Origin: Heterohyrax brucei
Lineage: Eukaryota; Chordata; Mammalia; Hyracoidea; Procaviidae
Direction: 5' to 3'
NCBI GenBank assembly: GCA_028571685.1
Contig: CM053140.1
Coordinates: 151,451,701-151,515,700 of the forward strand
Length of the DNA stretch: 64,000 bases
Position numbers and translations under genes: made by a program. The notes under the pieces are model-generated. The model saw only the letters and a list, made by a program, of their open reading frames with translations, was not told the DNA's origin and did not search any database. Position 1 is the stretch's first letter, and each line of letters starts with the position of its first letter. Below, one piece after another: positions 21,745 to 35,184 of this stretch.

Positions 21745-23290
21745 CTTATTTAGTAAATATTTTGGAACACTTTCCATGAAACTATTAAAGGTCATATGTT
21801 CTAGACTCTAGAGATAGAGCAGTAAGCAAAACAGCTAAGAGTACTTGTCCGCATGGAGTCATATTTTAGTGATGGGAGAGATGTAGATGGCAAACAAAAT
21901 AATTAAAATATGTTCTGTTAGATGGTGATATATTTTGAAAGGAAAATCAGCAAGGGAGGATAGGATGAGCTGGACAAAGTGGTTTTATTGTGGTGAACAG
22001 AATTCTAGATAGAGGTGACATTTAAGTGGACAGCTGTATGAGGTGAGAGAAATGCCTTCCTCTTACCTACTGAAAATCATTCCAGATTTAAAAAAAAAAA
22101 AAAAAAAAGAAATACAAAGGTCTTGAAATGAAAATGTCAATAAAACTAGCCTGGCTGAGACAGAGTGTACATAGAATCACCTAGTTTAAGTTTCACCAAG
22201 ATGACTCAAAGCACATTATTGGAATGAGTCCAAAAGCACGTAATGACAGACGGTATGTCAGAAATTATTCAATTAATTCAGTGGGAAGATGAACGTAGCT
22301 TTTACTGGGAACATATCATACAGATAACATGCTTAAAACCTGATTACATGTTGAATGTTGAGTCAACATATTTCATTGTAGAAACGTATGTAGGCATACA
22401 ATGCAGATAAGCAAAATATGTGATTTCTAGACTTTTGGCTTGACAATTGGCAAAGCAGGTTATTTCTAGATTTGTGGCTTGACAACTGGGAAAAGAGGTT
22501 TTCTACTTATTCTGATCCAAATAAACACAAAGAGGAAAAAAGATCAGGAGTCCAGTTCTGTTCTGCTTTAAGGAACAAGTATTTTCACATCTTTCTGAAT
22601 GTTAAGAGTTCAAATCAGCTGTCAGCTGTTTTGATTCTTCTGTAGACATCTCTCAGCTTCTGTTGACTCTTTGCAGTCTTTAATATTGGTTTTCTTGTAG
22701 TTATTTGTATGTGACATCTATATTCCCTCTGTGTTTATTCCCTCTGTGTCTGTGTTTATTCCACTTCCTTTAAAATTTGTATGTAATTAAATTTTGGATC
22801 TTTCCTACTCTGAAATAACCTTAAAACACAATGAATTAAAAAACAAAAGAAAACAAACTGTTTCCAAGCAAGATCACAGTCACAGGGATAGTGTCCTAAC
22901 TTCAATATATTATATATTTATATAACCAAAACCCACTGCTGTTGAGTTGGATCTGACTCACAACCCTAGAGTAAATATGTATATATATATACACATATAT
23001 GGAAACAGTTGCATCCAACAGTGTTGAGTAAGTAGTATGATAGCAAGTGTAGGGGTCAGAGAATAGGTCTGGACGAATATTTAACTCTGAAAGTCGTCAG
23101 CATAGAGAGAATATTTGCAAATGATTACATGAGACTGCTGAAGAAGTGAATATAGATGGAGCAGGGAGAGCACTAGAACTGACCCCTGGAGGATCTATGC
23201 TTAGCATTTGAAGAGTTGAGAAGGAACCAACAGGTAAATTAAGAAAGGTACAGCTGAAGTGATGGGAAGAAAACCATAAATACAATTTTA
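21745..23290 (-). mobile_element. Old L2 LINE 3' region, minus strand
   Basis: Reversed L2 landmarks in order: AGATAGAGCAGTAAGCAAAAC and GTCCGCATGGAGTCATATTT at the 3' end, GATAGAGGTGACATTTAAG, ATACAAAGGTCTTGAAATG, then GTCGTCAGCATAGAGAGAAT, CTGACCCCTGGAGGATC and GAAGAGTTGAGAAGGAACC in the RT region. The 23097-23285 complement reads GVSSSALPAPSIF where L2 RT has GVPQGSVLGPLLF. The middle (about 22200-22900) is poorly conserved, with a poly(A) run at 22088-22107 and an AfroSINE piece at 22922-22978. Confidence 0.6.
22922..22978 (-). mobile_element. AfroSINE tail fragment
   Basis: AACCAAAACCCACTGCTGTT, GAGTTGGATCTGACTCAC and AACCCTAGAGTA form the reversed AfroSINE tail. The rest of the SINE is absent. 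A TATATA run follows. Confidence 0.75.
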
Positions 23291-23774
23291 TGTTCTAAAA
23301 TCGACTGTTAACTATGAGGATGCATAACTACTTATGTGTTAAAAAGAAAGTAGAAATTAAGAACAGATTAATGTATCTCATTCTGCTTCTTTCTGAAGGT
23401 CAGCTTCATTTTGCTGTGCTGGTATCTTTCATGTGACTGAAAACACAATCATTGGAAGCTCTAGGAGGTCACGTTTTTTCCCACTGCCGGAACTAAGCAA
23501 CTTCCCATGCTTTAGAAAAGGTATCTCTTCTTGTTACATGAATTTTGTCCCATGCGAATAGTGTCTCTAAGATGCTGGAGTGTCAAATTTGACATACTTT
23601 TTATTGCAGCTCTCATATCATAGTTACAGTGGGATAAGGAGAATTTCTAACAAAAAATATATTTTTACTTAAATATTTCTGTTGTTATCACTTTAGTTCT
23701 TCAATCTGTATGCATGTGAATAGTTAGACTATGTGAAGAAAAATATGGCATCAGAACGGAATGAAGATTCATTA

Positions 23775-24575
23775 ACAACTCATAATTTGCAGATGGCAGT
23801 ACTTCACTTGCCGAAAATGAAGGCAACTGGAAGCACTTACTGATGAAGTTGGTCAAAGACTACAGCTTTGAGTATAGATTATACCTCACCATAAAGAAAA
23901 CAAAAATCCTCACAACTGGACCAATAAGCAACATCATGATAAATGATGAAATATTTTAAGTGGTCATAAGCCAGGCCAAGATAGACTTCATTTTAATGTG
24001 ATCAACTGTCATATCCATGAAAGTAGCATGCAAGAAATCAGATGACATATAGAACTGGAAAATTTTGTGGCAAAAGACTTCCAAAGTTCCAAACAACAAA
24101 GAGATCACTGTGATAATGGAATTGTACCTGGCCCAAGCCATGGTATTTTAAATTGGCTCATACACATGTAACAGCTGGAAAATGAAAAAAAAAAGAAAAG
24201 AAAATGGGAGAAGAATTGATCCACCTGAACTGTGGTGAAGGGCAAGAATACCAAACTTGTAAGAAAGAATAAATAATTCTTAGAAGAAGTAAGCCTGCAA
24301 TGCTTCTTAGAAGTGAGGAGGGCTAGGCTTCATTTGCTTACTTTGAACAGTGTTTCATGAAAGACCAACTAGTGAAAAGGGACATCCTGTATGGCAAAGC
24401 AGAAGATTAGTGAAAATTAGGGAAATACTCAATGAGACAGACGGACACTATAGCTGAAATAATACGATCAAACATAAAAGATCATGGAGAAAGTACAGGA
24501 GAGGACAGAGTCTCATTATGATATCTATAACGTTGCCATGAATCAGAACTGACTTGATGGCATCTAACAAACAAC
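23775..24575 (+). mobile_element. RTE LINE 3' end, plus strand
   Basis: Plus-strand RTE from the reverse transcriptase (TTTGCAGATGGCAGTACTTC, degraded YADD region), through AACAAAAATCCTCACAACTG, TGGACCAATAAGCAACATCA, AAACTGACTTCC-like blocks and GCCCAAGCCATGGTATTTT, to the terminal CATGAATCAGAACTGACTTG, ATGGCATCTAACAAACAACA. It is 5'-truncated and full of frame breaks. Confidence 0.85.
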
Positions 24576-24924
24576 AACTATAATATTAATTACCTAAGAA
24601 GAGTTTGCCATACACATCAAGTTGCATTTCTTGTCTTATTTTCTAAGAATAAACTGTGTGTTTGTGATAATTTTATATTGGTGATTTTGTCAAGCCATGT
24701 ACCCATCTTCAATACCTTTTCAAACTAGATTTCTAATCCTGCTTCTGGGTGTACTGACCTTTAGGCCCGTAATACACTTTGACTATCTGATTAATCCTTG
24801 ATTTCTCTCTTTTTGGTTAACACTCGCTTATTGTTAAGAGACTTCCTGACACCTCTACATATTCTACCTGGTATACACTTACTGTTGACACTAAGAAATA
24901 TTCTCAGTAAGGAGCGCTATTAGG

Positions 24925-25130
24925 GTAGTTAAGGTTAAAGTTAAAATGCTTATTTCCTGACAAAAAAATGATTGACAGTTTGAATCCACCAGCAGCTCCG
25001 TGGAAGAAAGATGTAGCAGCATACTTCCTTAAAGACTTACAGCTTTGGAAACCATAGGGGCAGTTCTACTCTGTCCTATACAGTCAGTATGAATTTGAAT
25101 TGATTTGATGACAGTGAGTTTGGTTTAGGA
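24925..25130 (+). mobile_element. AfroSINE, plus strand, with an internal extra block
   Basis: GACAGTTTGAATCCACCAGC, AGCTCCGTGGAAGAAAGATG, GGAAACCATAGGGGCAGTTC, TACTCTGTCCTATACAGTC, AGTATGAATTTGAATTGA and TTGGTTTAG at the end. An extra block (TGTAGCAGCATACTTCC to ACAGCTTT) sits between body parts, as also in the 9252, 39208 and 39454 copies, so it may define a subfamily. Confidence 0.8.
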
Positions 25131-25415
25131 TTCAAGAGCCTCAGTTATTTATCAGGTTCTCAACTTATCTCCTTCTAAAGGAAGCTTCTATTTTCCCTTG
25201 TGACAGGGATTTAAATCTCTTTTCAAGATAAAAATGACTAAAATTATACTTGATGTAGTCTTTCAGTTTCTAATACCTTTGACTCTCTCTTTCTCCATTT
25301 TAAGAGTGTCTGTTAGAATAATACGGGCTGTTTTATTTCCATCTTGCTCAAATGTTCTATCTCCTTATTCTCCTAATACGAATTTTGCATTTCTTTCTCT
25401 TATTATTGTTGTTTA

Positions 25416-25785
25416 GATGAAGGTTTACAGAGCAAAGTAGTTTCTCATGAATCAATTAGTACACATATTGTTTCGTGACATTGGTTGCCATGTCAACATT
25501 CTCCCCTTCTTGACCTTGAATTTCTAGTTACCAGTTTTCCAGTCCCTTCCTACCTTCTCATTCTTCTCCTGGCCTAGTGTGGCCATTCAGTCTAGTTGTG
25601 TTTCATGTGCCTTTCTTACCTATGGGGTCCCTATGGGTTGGCCTCAAGCTGACGGCAATGGGAAAACTGGATGGAAGGTGAACTTCTGGAGTGACTTCAT
25701 TACTGAGATAAAAAGAATTAAAGCGCCACACACTCAGAATTTCTCCAGTTTCTGTCAAACCAGTAAGTCGAGTCTTTTTTAACTT
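25416..25785 (-). mobile_element. L1 3'UTR fragment, second 3'UTR type
   Basis: The sequence GATGAAGGTTTACAGAGCAA, AGTACACATATTGTTTCGTG, CATGTCAACATTCTCCCC, GGAGTGACTTCATTACTGAG and CAGTTTCTGTCAAACCAG matches an elephant L1 3'UTR I recall, in minus orientation and different from the other L1 3' ends here. A block at 25624-25668 (GTCCCTATGGGTTGG, AGCTGACGGCAATGGG) looks like an AfroSINE tail inside it. Confidence 0.65.
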
Positions 25786-28700
25786 TTTTTAAATTGTGTT
25801 TTAAGTGGACATTTACAATTACAGTTATTTCCTCACACAAAAACTTACCTTTTTCCCTTTGACCCAACCTGCTTTCCCCATACTATGGCAGCACACTCCT
25901 CCTCTCCCGTCACCCCTCGTAACCATCATAGAATGTTTTCTTCTGGGTTTAAACCAATTATTGTGGTCCTTATAATAGTGGTCTCCTAAAATATTTCTCT
26001 TTTTGAAAATGACTAATTTTACTCAGCATGTGTGTTCCAGATTCTTTTATGTTGTGCAAAGCTTCTCATTTTATTCTTCTTCAGTAATGCTTTACTCATC
26101 CAGGGCTTCTTTCCTTTCCATATGAAGTTAGTGATTTGTTTCTCCATCTCATTAAAAACTGCCATTGGAATCTGGATCCAGATTGCAAGGTGTCTATGGA
26201 TCACTTTGGGTGAAACAGATATTTTCACAATGTTGAGTCTTCCAAACCACGGACAAGGTAGATTTCTCCATGCACATTAAGTCTCTTGGTTTCCTACAGC
26301 AGTGTCTTGTAGTGTTGTGGGGTTTTTTTGTTTGTTTGTTTGTTTTTAATAGGTCTTTGATGTCTCTGCTTAGATTTATTGCTAAATATTTTATCTTCTT
26401 GGGGCTATTGTAAATAGTATTAATGTGATGATTTCACCTTTGATGTTCTCTTCAGTGTAGAGGAATCCAACTGACTTTTGTATGTTTGTTTTGTATCCTG
26501 ATAATTTGCTGAACTTTTTTGTTACTTCCAGTAGTTTTTTTGTGTGTGAATGTGAGTGTCTGTGTTTGTGTATGTACGTGTGTGTGTGTAGATTCTTTAG
26601 TGTTTTCTGTGTGTAAGATCATATCAACTGCAAGTAGAGGTACTTCTGGTACTTGCTTATCGATTTGGATGCCCCTTAATTCTTTTTCTGACCTGATTAC
26701 TCGTGTTAGAATCTTCAGTACAATGTTCAAATAAAGAGGTAATCAAGAGCATCCCTCCTTGGTTCTTGTTCTCAAGGGGAATGCTTTAAGACCCTCTCCA
26801 TTTAGAATGATACTGGCTGTTGATTTTGTAAATGTCCTTTATTATGTGGAGGAATTTTCTTTCTATTCCTATTTTGCTGAGTGTTTTTAGCATGTATGGT
26901 TGATGGCCTTTGTCAAGTGCCTTTTCTGCATTAATTGTTACTTAAATGGTTTTTATCTTTTGTTTTATTTATGTATTTGATTACATTGATTGTTTTTCTA
27001 AAGTTGAAACATCCCTACATCCCTGGTATGAATCTCACTTGATCATGGTGAATTTTTTTTTAATATATTGTTGAATTTTATTGACTAGAATTTTGTTGAG
27101 GATCTTTGCATCTGAGTTCATGAGAGACATTGGTCTGTAATTTTCCTCTTTTGTTGTGTCTTTAACTTATTTTTGCATCAACATTATACAGGCTTCATGG
27201 AATGACTTTGAGAATACTCCATCCTTGTCTATGCTCTGAAATATCTTCAGTAATAGTGGTGTTAACCGTTCTTCAAAAGTTTGGTAAAATTCTCCAGTGA
27301 AGCCATCTGGGCCAGGTTTTTATTGTTTGTTTTTTTTTAAATGGGGAGATTTTTAAGTATTCTTTAAGTCTCTTCGCTTGTTATGAGTTTACTTAGTTGC
27401 TCTACCTCTCTTTGTGTTAGTTTAGGTAGCTAATGCATTTAAAAAAATTTATCCATTTCTTCTGGGCTTTCAAATTTGTTAGAGTATAATTTTTTGTAGT
27501 ACTATATTGTGATTATCTTTTAAATTTCAGTTGGGTCTTTTGTGATGACACCTGTCCCTTTTCTTATTCAGGTTATTTGCTTCCTCTTATGTTTTTCATT
27601 TGTCAGTTTGGTCAGTGGTTTGTCTGTTCTGTTGATATTCTCAAAGAATCAACTTTCGGTCCTGTTAAGTCTTTCAATAATTTTTTCCTATTCTCTAATT
27701 CATTTATTTCTGTTCTAACTTTTATTACTTGCTTTCTTCCGATGATTGAAGAGTTCTTTTGCTGCTCTCTTTCCACTTCTTCAAGTTGTAGGGTTAATTC
27801 TTTGATTTGGACCTTTTCTTCTTTTTGGATGTATGTGTTTATTGAAATAAATTTACCTCTGAGCACTGCTTTTGCTGTTTTTCAAAGGTTCTGGAAGTAT
27901 ATACTTACATTCTCATTCATTCTTATGAATATCTTTATTCTATCTTTGTGTGTTGTATAACCCAGTAGTTTTTAGCAAGATATTTTCAGTTTGTGTGTGT
28001 TTGACTTTTTCCTTACTTTTTCTGTTACCAATTGCTACTTTTATGGCTTTATGATCTTAAAAGATGCTTTCCAATAATTTGACAATTCGGATTTTGTTAA
28101 GGCTTTATTTTTGGTACAATATGTGGTCTATTCTGGAGAATGTTTCATGTGCACTAGCAAATAAATGATACTTTGCTGTTGTTGGGTTGTATGTTCTATG
28201 TATGTCTATGAGGTCAAGTTGGTTGATCACAGCGTTTAGATCTTCTATGTCTTCATCAAGTTTTTTCTGGCTTTTCTGTTTGTCACAAAAGTGTTGTGTT
28301 GAAGTTTCCTACTAATATTATGTAACTGTCTATTTCTCTTTTCAGTGCTGTTGGAGTTTGTTGTGTGTATTTTGTGATTTCCCTATCTGAGTTCCAGACT
28401 TGGTTTTTAATCTGTTGTTGATTTACTAACTGAAGGACTCCTCTTAGTGTTTCTTGTAATTTGGTTTGCTTTTTGAAAATTCTCTAAATTTTTGTTATCT
28501 GAAAGTATCTTAATTTTTCCTTTGCATTTGAGAGATAATTTTTCTACATGTACAAATTCTTAGCTGGCTTTTCTTGCACCCTTCAAAGCTTTATTTATGT
28601 CATCCCATTTCCAACTCGAAGGCACTTGGCTTAGCTATTGCTTCTTGCCAGCATGGTTTCTGCTGAGTAGTCCAAGCTTAGTTTTATTGACTCTCCTTCC

Positions 28701-29334
28701 TAGGTTATTGTTCATACATCACTTGATGCCTTTATGATCCTCTCCTTTAGATTTTTTTAGCAAGTTTGAATATAAAATGCATGATAACTTTCTTTGGGGA
28801 TCTACTTTGTGTGGAGTTTGATGAACATGATAGGTAGATATCTTCTCATCTTTCATGATATCAGGAAATTTTTCTGTCAAAAAATTTTGGACACTTCTCT
28901 CTGAATCTTCTGTGATTTCCCTCTTTCTTTACTCTATTACTCATAATTTACTCCAGTGATTCATAATTATTCTTTGTGATAGAGTTCCACATAATCTTAA
29001 TGTTTCTTCAATTTATTGAGTTATTTTAACTGATTTTTCCTCAAATTTGTTAGTGTCGATTGCTTCATCTTCATTCTCACTAACTCTTCCTTCCATTGCT
29101 TCAGTGCTGCTCCTGTGACTTTATGTTGAATTGTCTAATTCTGTAACTTTATTATTACTCTGTTGAATTTCAGGCTGTTGTCAATCAAGGCTTTCTTTCA
29201 GTTCACTCAACTTGTTATTATGCTCTAGTGTGGTTTGTCTGATCTCCTTCCTTGCCTCTTGAAGAGTTCTAAGTATAAACTTTCCTATTCTACCTCTGAA
29301 ATTGGAGGAAGTTCTTTTCATCTGGAAAATTATC
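25786..29334 (-). mobile_element. Older L1, 3' part (continues after 36460)
   Basis: Minus-strand L1 with a third 3'UTR type (AATTGTGTTTTAAGTGG at the end; CCTCGTAACCATCATAGAAT), a large deletion joining the 3'UTR to the ORF2 C-terminus near 26030, then ORF2 (26.1-28.4 kb) and ORF1 (28.45-29.33 kb). The ORF2 linker at 27612-27866 reads LTLQLEEVEREQQKNSSIIG. Many frame breaks. A younger full-length L1 splits its ORF1; the ORF1 start lies at about 36500. An AfroSINE-tail-like piece lies near 28613. Confidence 0.8.
28613..28637 (+). mobile_element. Micro-insert resembling an AfroSINE 3' tail
   Basis: AACTCGAAGGCACTTGGCTT interrupts the L1 ORF1 antisense sequence between CATCCCATTTCC and TTGCTTCTTGCCAGC, where other copies are continuous. 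Confidence 0.55.
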
Positions 29335-31842
29335 ACCCCTTATTTACTTATCTACTTACTGTATTTGAATAAAAGTGTACAATCCAGTTTAAATTTGCAT
29401 TCCCACCTATTTGCAGTTCCGTCTGCTCTCCTTGCCTGGTGACAACACACTCCTCCTTTCTGTTGTATGCATGTCATATCCTTTTAACAATCTGTTGTCC
29501 CCTCCTGTCCACTCCTCTCTAGTAAGAGGTCAGCAGAATGACATTCTATAGATGCATAGAACCACAAAGTACACACGAGATATGGTTACTCTGTGTCAAG
29601 TCCAATCCATTTCTGTCTGAGGCATTGACATCAGTAATGATTTACAATCAAGAGCAGCATAAGGTCTGGAGGCCATGCTCCTAGGAGAACCCCCAGGCTT
29701 TTGGACCATGAGTTGCAGTCTTTTAGTGGAGTCATAAGGATGCACCCCTTTTTTTTCTCATGTTGCCACTGGGACTCAACTTTGTGAGCCCCATCACGGC
29801 TGTTATTGGTGGTGGCTGGGCACCATCTGATTCTTCTAGTCACATGTTGATGTAGTCACCCATTCACATGGGTCTTTCTGTCTTCTGGTTTTCTTTTCCC
29901 CATGTCATTGTTGTCCTTCATGATTGGTTGTTCCTTCTGATTTGGGAACATTTGATGTACCTCAGATGGCAGCTTGCTAGCTTTGAAGACCCCATATGCC
30001 ACTCATAAGTATGCAGTGCAGAGGGCTCCTCTAGGAATAGGTTAGTTCTGCCAGTTGGCCTTGATGACCCCTGAGAGCATGGTTGCTGGAACTCCACCCC
30101 TACCACTCTGTCCTTGCTGTATTGGGTTAAGATTGGAAGAGTTTTCAGGTTGTGTTGAAGTCTAGTTTAACTGATCTTCTTTTTAATGTGTGCTGTCAAT
30201 GATTTCACTCAACAAACTTTCTATCAGCTATCTCATCTGTAAACAGCCCTCTCCTTCCCTCCCTCCCCTACCTTGCAGCTGCCAAAGAGTCTTTTCTTCT
30301 ATATATGAGTCTGTTTTTAAGTACTTATAGTAAGGACCTCATACACTATTTGTCCTTGTGCTGCTGACTGATTTCACTCAACATAATGTCTTCCAATTGA
30401 AACCAAGTTATGAGATGCTTCCTAAAATCATCATTGTTCTTTATCATTGCATAGTATTCCATTGAGCACATACACCATAGTTCATTTACCTGTTCACCTG
30501 CTGTTGGGCATCTGAGTTGATTCCATTTTTTGCTATTGTGGACTGTGCTGCAGTAAACATTTGTGTGTATGTATGTGTTCTTGTAACTGCTATTGTTTCT
30601 GTAGGATATATTCCAACCAGTGGAATTACTGGGTCAAATGGTATATCTATTTCCAGATTTTTAAGGAAGCATCACATTGCTTTCCGAAGAGGTTCTACCA
30701 TTTTGCAATCCCATCAGCAGTGTAGGAGTGTTTCAATTTCTCCACAGCCTCTCCAGCTTTTGTTGTTTTGTGTTTTTTGGATCATGACCAATCTTGTTGG
30801 GGTGACATGATATCTCATTGTATTTTTTATTTGAATTTCTTTAATAGCTAATGATCAGGAGCATTACTGCATGTGTCATTTGGCTACCTGGATAACCTCT
30901 TTAGAGTAGTGTTTGTCCATCTCCTTTGCTCATTGCTTAATTTGATTATTTATTCTTTGCTTGTTGATGTTTTATAATACATTATGGATTATGGAGATCA
31001 CACACCAGTCTGACATAAAGTTGCCAAATACGTTTTCCCATTCTGTAGGTGGCCTTTTAATTCTTTTGGTAAAGTCTTCGGATGAGCAAAAGTGATTCTT
31101 ACTAGTACCCATTTATCTTTTTTCTCTTCTGTTGATTGTGCTTTGCTTGTCAGATTTTGAAGTCTGTTTACATTGTCTATTAAAACTTCTGTTGTTGATC
31201 CTACTTTTTCTTGGATGAGCTTTGTTGTTTTACATTTGATAGTTAGATCTTTTATCCAATTTGAGTTGGGTTTTGTATAAGGTGTGAGACTTGGGTCTTG
31301 TTTCAATTTTTTGAGGATGGATATCCAATTTTGCCAGCAGCATTTGTTAAAGACACTGCTTTTACTCAAGTTTAAAATCTTAGGCCTTTGTAGAATATCA
31401 ACTGTTCATATGAGGGTGGAAGCATCTCTGGGTCTCAACTCTGTTCTATTGGTCTACATGTCTCTTTTTGTGCCAGTACCAGGCTGTTTTGATAACTGTG
31501 GCAGCATAATAGGTTCTAAAGTCTGGCAGTGAGAGGCCTCCTGGTGTGTTCTGCTTCTTCAGTAGTGTTTTACTTATTCAGGTTTTTTTTCCTTCTTCAA
31601 ATGAAGTCGGTGATTTGTTTCTCCATCTCATTAAAAAATGTCACTGGAATTTGTATTGGGATTGTGTTATATAAGTAGATTGCTTTGGGCAAAACAGACA
31701 TTTTCACGATGTGAAGTCTTCCTATCCGTGAGCAGGATAGGTTTCTCCATTTATATGTCTCTCTTAGCTTCCTGTAGTAAGGTCTTGTAGTTCTCTTTGT
31801 AAAGGTCTCTTATTTCTCTAGTTAGATTTATTTCTAAGTATT

Positions 31843-32355
31843 TTATCTTTGAGGGGCTGTAGTAAAAGATATTGATTTGTTGATTTCTTCTTTAATAATC
31901 CATTTGTTGGTATAAAGGAGTCCTACTGATTTACTTGTGTGTATCTTGTATCCTGAGACTTTGCTGAACTCTTCTATTAGTTTAAGTAGTTTACTTATGG
32001 ATTCTTTAGGATTCTCTGCATATACAATTGTATCATCTGTACATAGGAAGATTTTTACTTCTTCTCTGCTAATATGGATGTCCTTTATTTCTTTGTCTTG
32101 TCTAATTGCTCTGGCCAGAACATCTATTACAATGTTGAATAGGAGAGGTGAGAGTGGGCATCCTTGTCTGGTTTCCATTCTCAAGGGGAATTGTTTTAGT
32201 CTTTCTCCATTCAGGATGTTGTATGTGGTTGACTTTGTGTTGCCCTGAGGAATTTGCCCAATTTGCACTGAGGAATTTGTTCCTATTTTTCTGTGAGTTT
32301 TTAGCATAAATGGGTGCTGGACTTTGTCAAGTGCCTTTTCTGCATCAATTGACAA
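31843..32355 (-). pseudogene. L1 ORF2 reverse-transcriptase fragment
   Basis: A 170-codon frame with RT motifs in order: SIDAEKALDKVQHPFML (residues 2-18; the first catalytic Asp is in [10 protein letters not shown]), [12 protein letters not shown] (63-74), and CTDDTIVYAENP at the active site (105-116). The usual F/YADD box is CTDD here: the two aspartates remain but the first two residues changed. YKIHTSKSVG and LYTNK follow. L1 RT makes cDNA at the target nick. It is a fragment of a dead element. Confidence 0.9.
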
Positions 32356-33174
32356 AATCAGGTGATTCTTTTGTGTTATTTATGTGGTTGATCACTTTTA
32401 TTGGTTTTCTGATGTTGAACCAGTCTTGCATCCCTGGTATGAATCCAATTTGGTCATGAAGAATTATGTTTTTTGATACGTTGTTTAATTCTATTGGCAA
32501 GAATTTTGTTGAAGATTTTTGCGTCTAGATTCATGAGTGATTTTGGTGTCGTTCTTTTTGTTTGGGTCTGTCCCTGGCTTTGGCATCAGGGTTATGCCAG
32601 TTTCACAGAATGAATTTGGGAGTATTCCATCCTTTTCTATGTTGTGAAATAACCTCAGTAGTATTGGAGATAACTCTTCTCTAAAAGCTTGGCAGTATTC
32701 TGTGGCAAAGCCATTTGGACAAGGACTTTTTTCTCATTGGTAGTTTCTTTATGATTTTTTCAATCTCTTCCTTTGTGATGCATTTATCAAGCTGTTCTTC
32801 TTCTCCTTGTGATAATTTTGGTAGGTGATATGAGTCTAGGAATTTGTCCATTTCCTATAGGTTTTCATATCTATTACAGTACAGCCTTTTGTAGTATTGT
32901 GTTACAATATTTTTTATTTTGGTTGGATCTGTTGTGACATCTCCCATCTCATTTCTTATTTGGGCTATTTCCTGTTTTTCTATAGTGACTTTAGCCAATG
33001 GTTTGTCAATTTTGCTGATCTTTTCAAAAAACCAACTTTTGGTTTTATCAATTTTTTCAGTTGTCCTTCTGTTTTCTAAGTCATTTAGTTCTACCCTGAT
33101 CCTTACAATCTGTTCTCTTCTGGTGCCTGAGTGGTTCCTCTGTTGCTGTCTTTCTACTTGTTCAAGCTGTAGAG

Positions 33175-33615
33175 TTAATTCTTTGGTTTGGTTTCTTCCT
33201 TCTGGATGTGTGAAGTTATAGAGATAAACTGACCTCTGAGAACTGCTTTGGCTGTACCCCATAGGTTCTGGTAGGCAGTGTTTCGATTCTCACTGGAATC
33301 CGTAAATTTCGTTATTTCTTCCTTGATTTCTTCCATAATCCATGGCTTTTTGAACAAGATGTTGTTAGATTTCCATGAGTTCCAATTTCCTTCTACGTTT
33401 TCTCTGCTGTTGATTTTGATTTTTATAGCCTTATGGTCTGAGAAGACGCTTTGTAATAATTCAAAGGTATGAATTTTGTTGAGATTTGCTTTATGTCCTA
33501 ACACATGGTCTATTCTGGAAAATGTTCCATGTGCACTGAAGAAGAAGGTGTGATTATCTGTTGATGGATGGAAAGTTCTGTATTCATCAATATGGTCTAG
33601 TAGTATGATTGTCAC
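33175..33615 (-). pseudogene. L1 ORF2 endonuclease/linker fragment
   Basis: A 146-codon frame with YRTFHPSTDNHTFFFSAHGT, FSRIDHVLGHKANLN and VFSDHKAIKIKI. The SDH motif is the conserved C-terminal catalytic box of the L1 endonuclease. It continues into the linker (KPWIMEEIKEEI, YQNLWGTAKAVLRGQFISI). Upstream and downstream ORF2 segments lie in other frames. Confidence 0.85.
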
Positions 33616-34289
33616 AATAAGATCTTCTGTGCCATTACTGAGTTTTTTTTTTATAAAGTCTCTTCAGTGTTGATAGTGGAGTATTTAAGTCTCCCACTGT
33701 TATTGTGGAATGATCCATCACACTTTTTTAATGTAATCATTGTTTCTTCAATGTATCTAGATGCTCTAGTATCAAGTGTATAAGTATTTAATATTGTTAA
33801 ATCCTACTTGTGTATTGAAACTTTTAGCAATAAATAGTGTCCATCCTTGTCCATGATGGTGGGTTTTACATTAAAATCTACTTTATCTGAGATTATTATT
33901 GCTATACCTGCTCTTATCTATATATCGTTAGCTTGGTATATATTATTCCAACCTTTAATTTTAATTTCCTATCTTTAATTCGAAGGTAATTTTCTTGTAA
34001 GCAGTAAATAGATGGAGCATTCATTTTGAGCCAAGACGTCACTCATTGTGTCTTTACTGGAGCGTTCAGTCCATTTACACTGAAAGTAACTATTGATACA
34101 TATGTGTTTAGTGTTGTAATTTTGCTGCATTTATTTTTTTGCTGATGTTTTCTCTGTTGCTCATAATATTCGGTTCTGGGTCTTTCTTTATTATGGATTG
34201 ATTTTTCACCCTTTTCACTATTGGTTTTGTGTGTACTGAGACTCTTGTATTGTGTTTCTTGTTCATTTTATTGTGACTTGTGGCTACCC

Positions 34290-34314
34290 TGACACGACAG
34301 CACTTGACTTGGCT
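34290..34314 (+). mobile_element. Micro-insert resembling an AfroSINE 3' tail
   Basis: TGACACGACAGCACTTGACT followed by TGGCTGA interrupts the L1 inter-ORF region between GTGGCTACCC and CTAGGATGCTCC, where other copies read straight through. Confidence 0.5.
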
Positions 34315-35184
34315 GACTAGGATGCTCCTTAATAATCTACTTTTAAAACCAATTTTAACTTCTACATATCTCATTAACTTCCTCTCCATGTGAAGGGACT
34401 CTAGTTACTGTAGTATATACCTCTTTTTAAAGTGATGGAATCATAGCTTTCGTGACATGATCACTGGATTGATTTTACTAATATTATAGCTTTGACTGAA
34501 TTTTGTTCCTTCCCTAGCTGAGTAGGTTTCTGGAGGATCTGTCCTGTATTGTCTCCTAAAATATAGAATTAATGGTTTTATTTTTCTAAGCCAAGAGCTT
34601 TTTTCAGTGTTTCTTGAAGCTTTGCTTTGGTTTTTACAAAACCTCTGAGTTTCTGTGCTAGTATCTTAATTTCATTTTGTATTGGAAAGACAGTTTCACA
34701 GGATATATAATTCTTGGTTGGAAGTTTTTCCTCCTTCAAGGCTTTGAATGTGTCATCCCAGTGCCACTGTGCCAGCATTGTTTCTGCACCTACAGGGCTT
34801 CCCTCTAAATGTTAGCTTTGCTTGAGTCTCGCTACCTTTAAGAGTTTCTGCTTATATTTCATTCTATTAAGACAGATTATAATGTGTCTTGGTGTTTTTC
34901 TTCTGGGGGGCTACATTGTGTTGCATTTGATACACATCAAGGATATCTATGTTCTCTTCTTTCATTATTTCAGGAAGTTTTCTGACAGCAACTCAACAAC
35001 ACTGTTCTCTATGTTTTCAGGTGTCCGTCCCTGTTCTGGAACTCAGTTAACTGTAGATTGTTCCTCTTGATAGAATACCACATATTTCTTAATGCTTCTT
35101 CATTTTTCTTGCTTCTTTTCTCTGATTTCCCTTCATAAATTCTAGTGTTAGTAGGTCTGTCATCCAAATCAGAAAGTCTATTTT

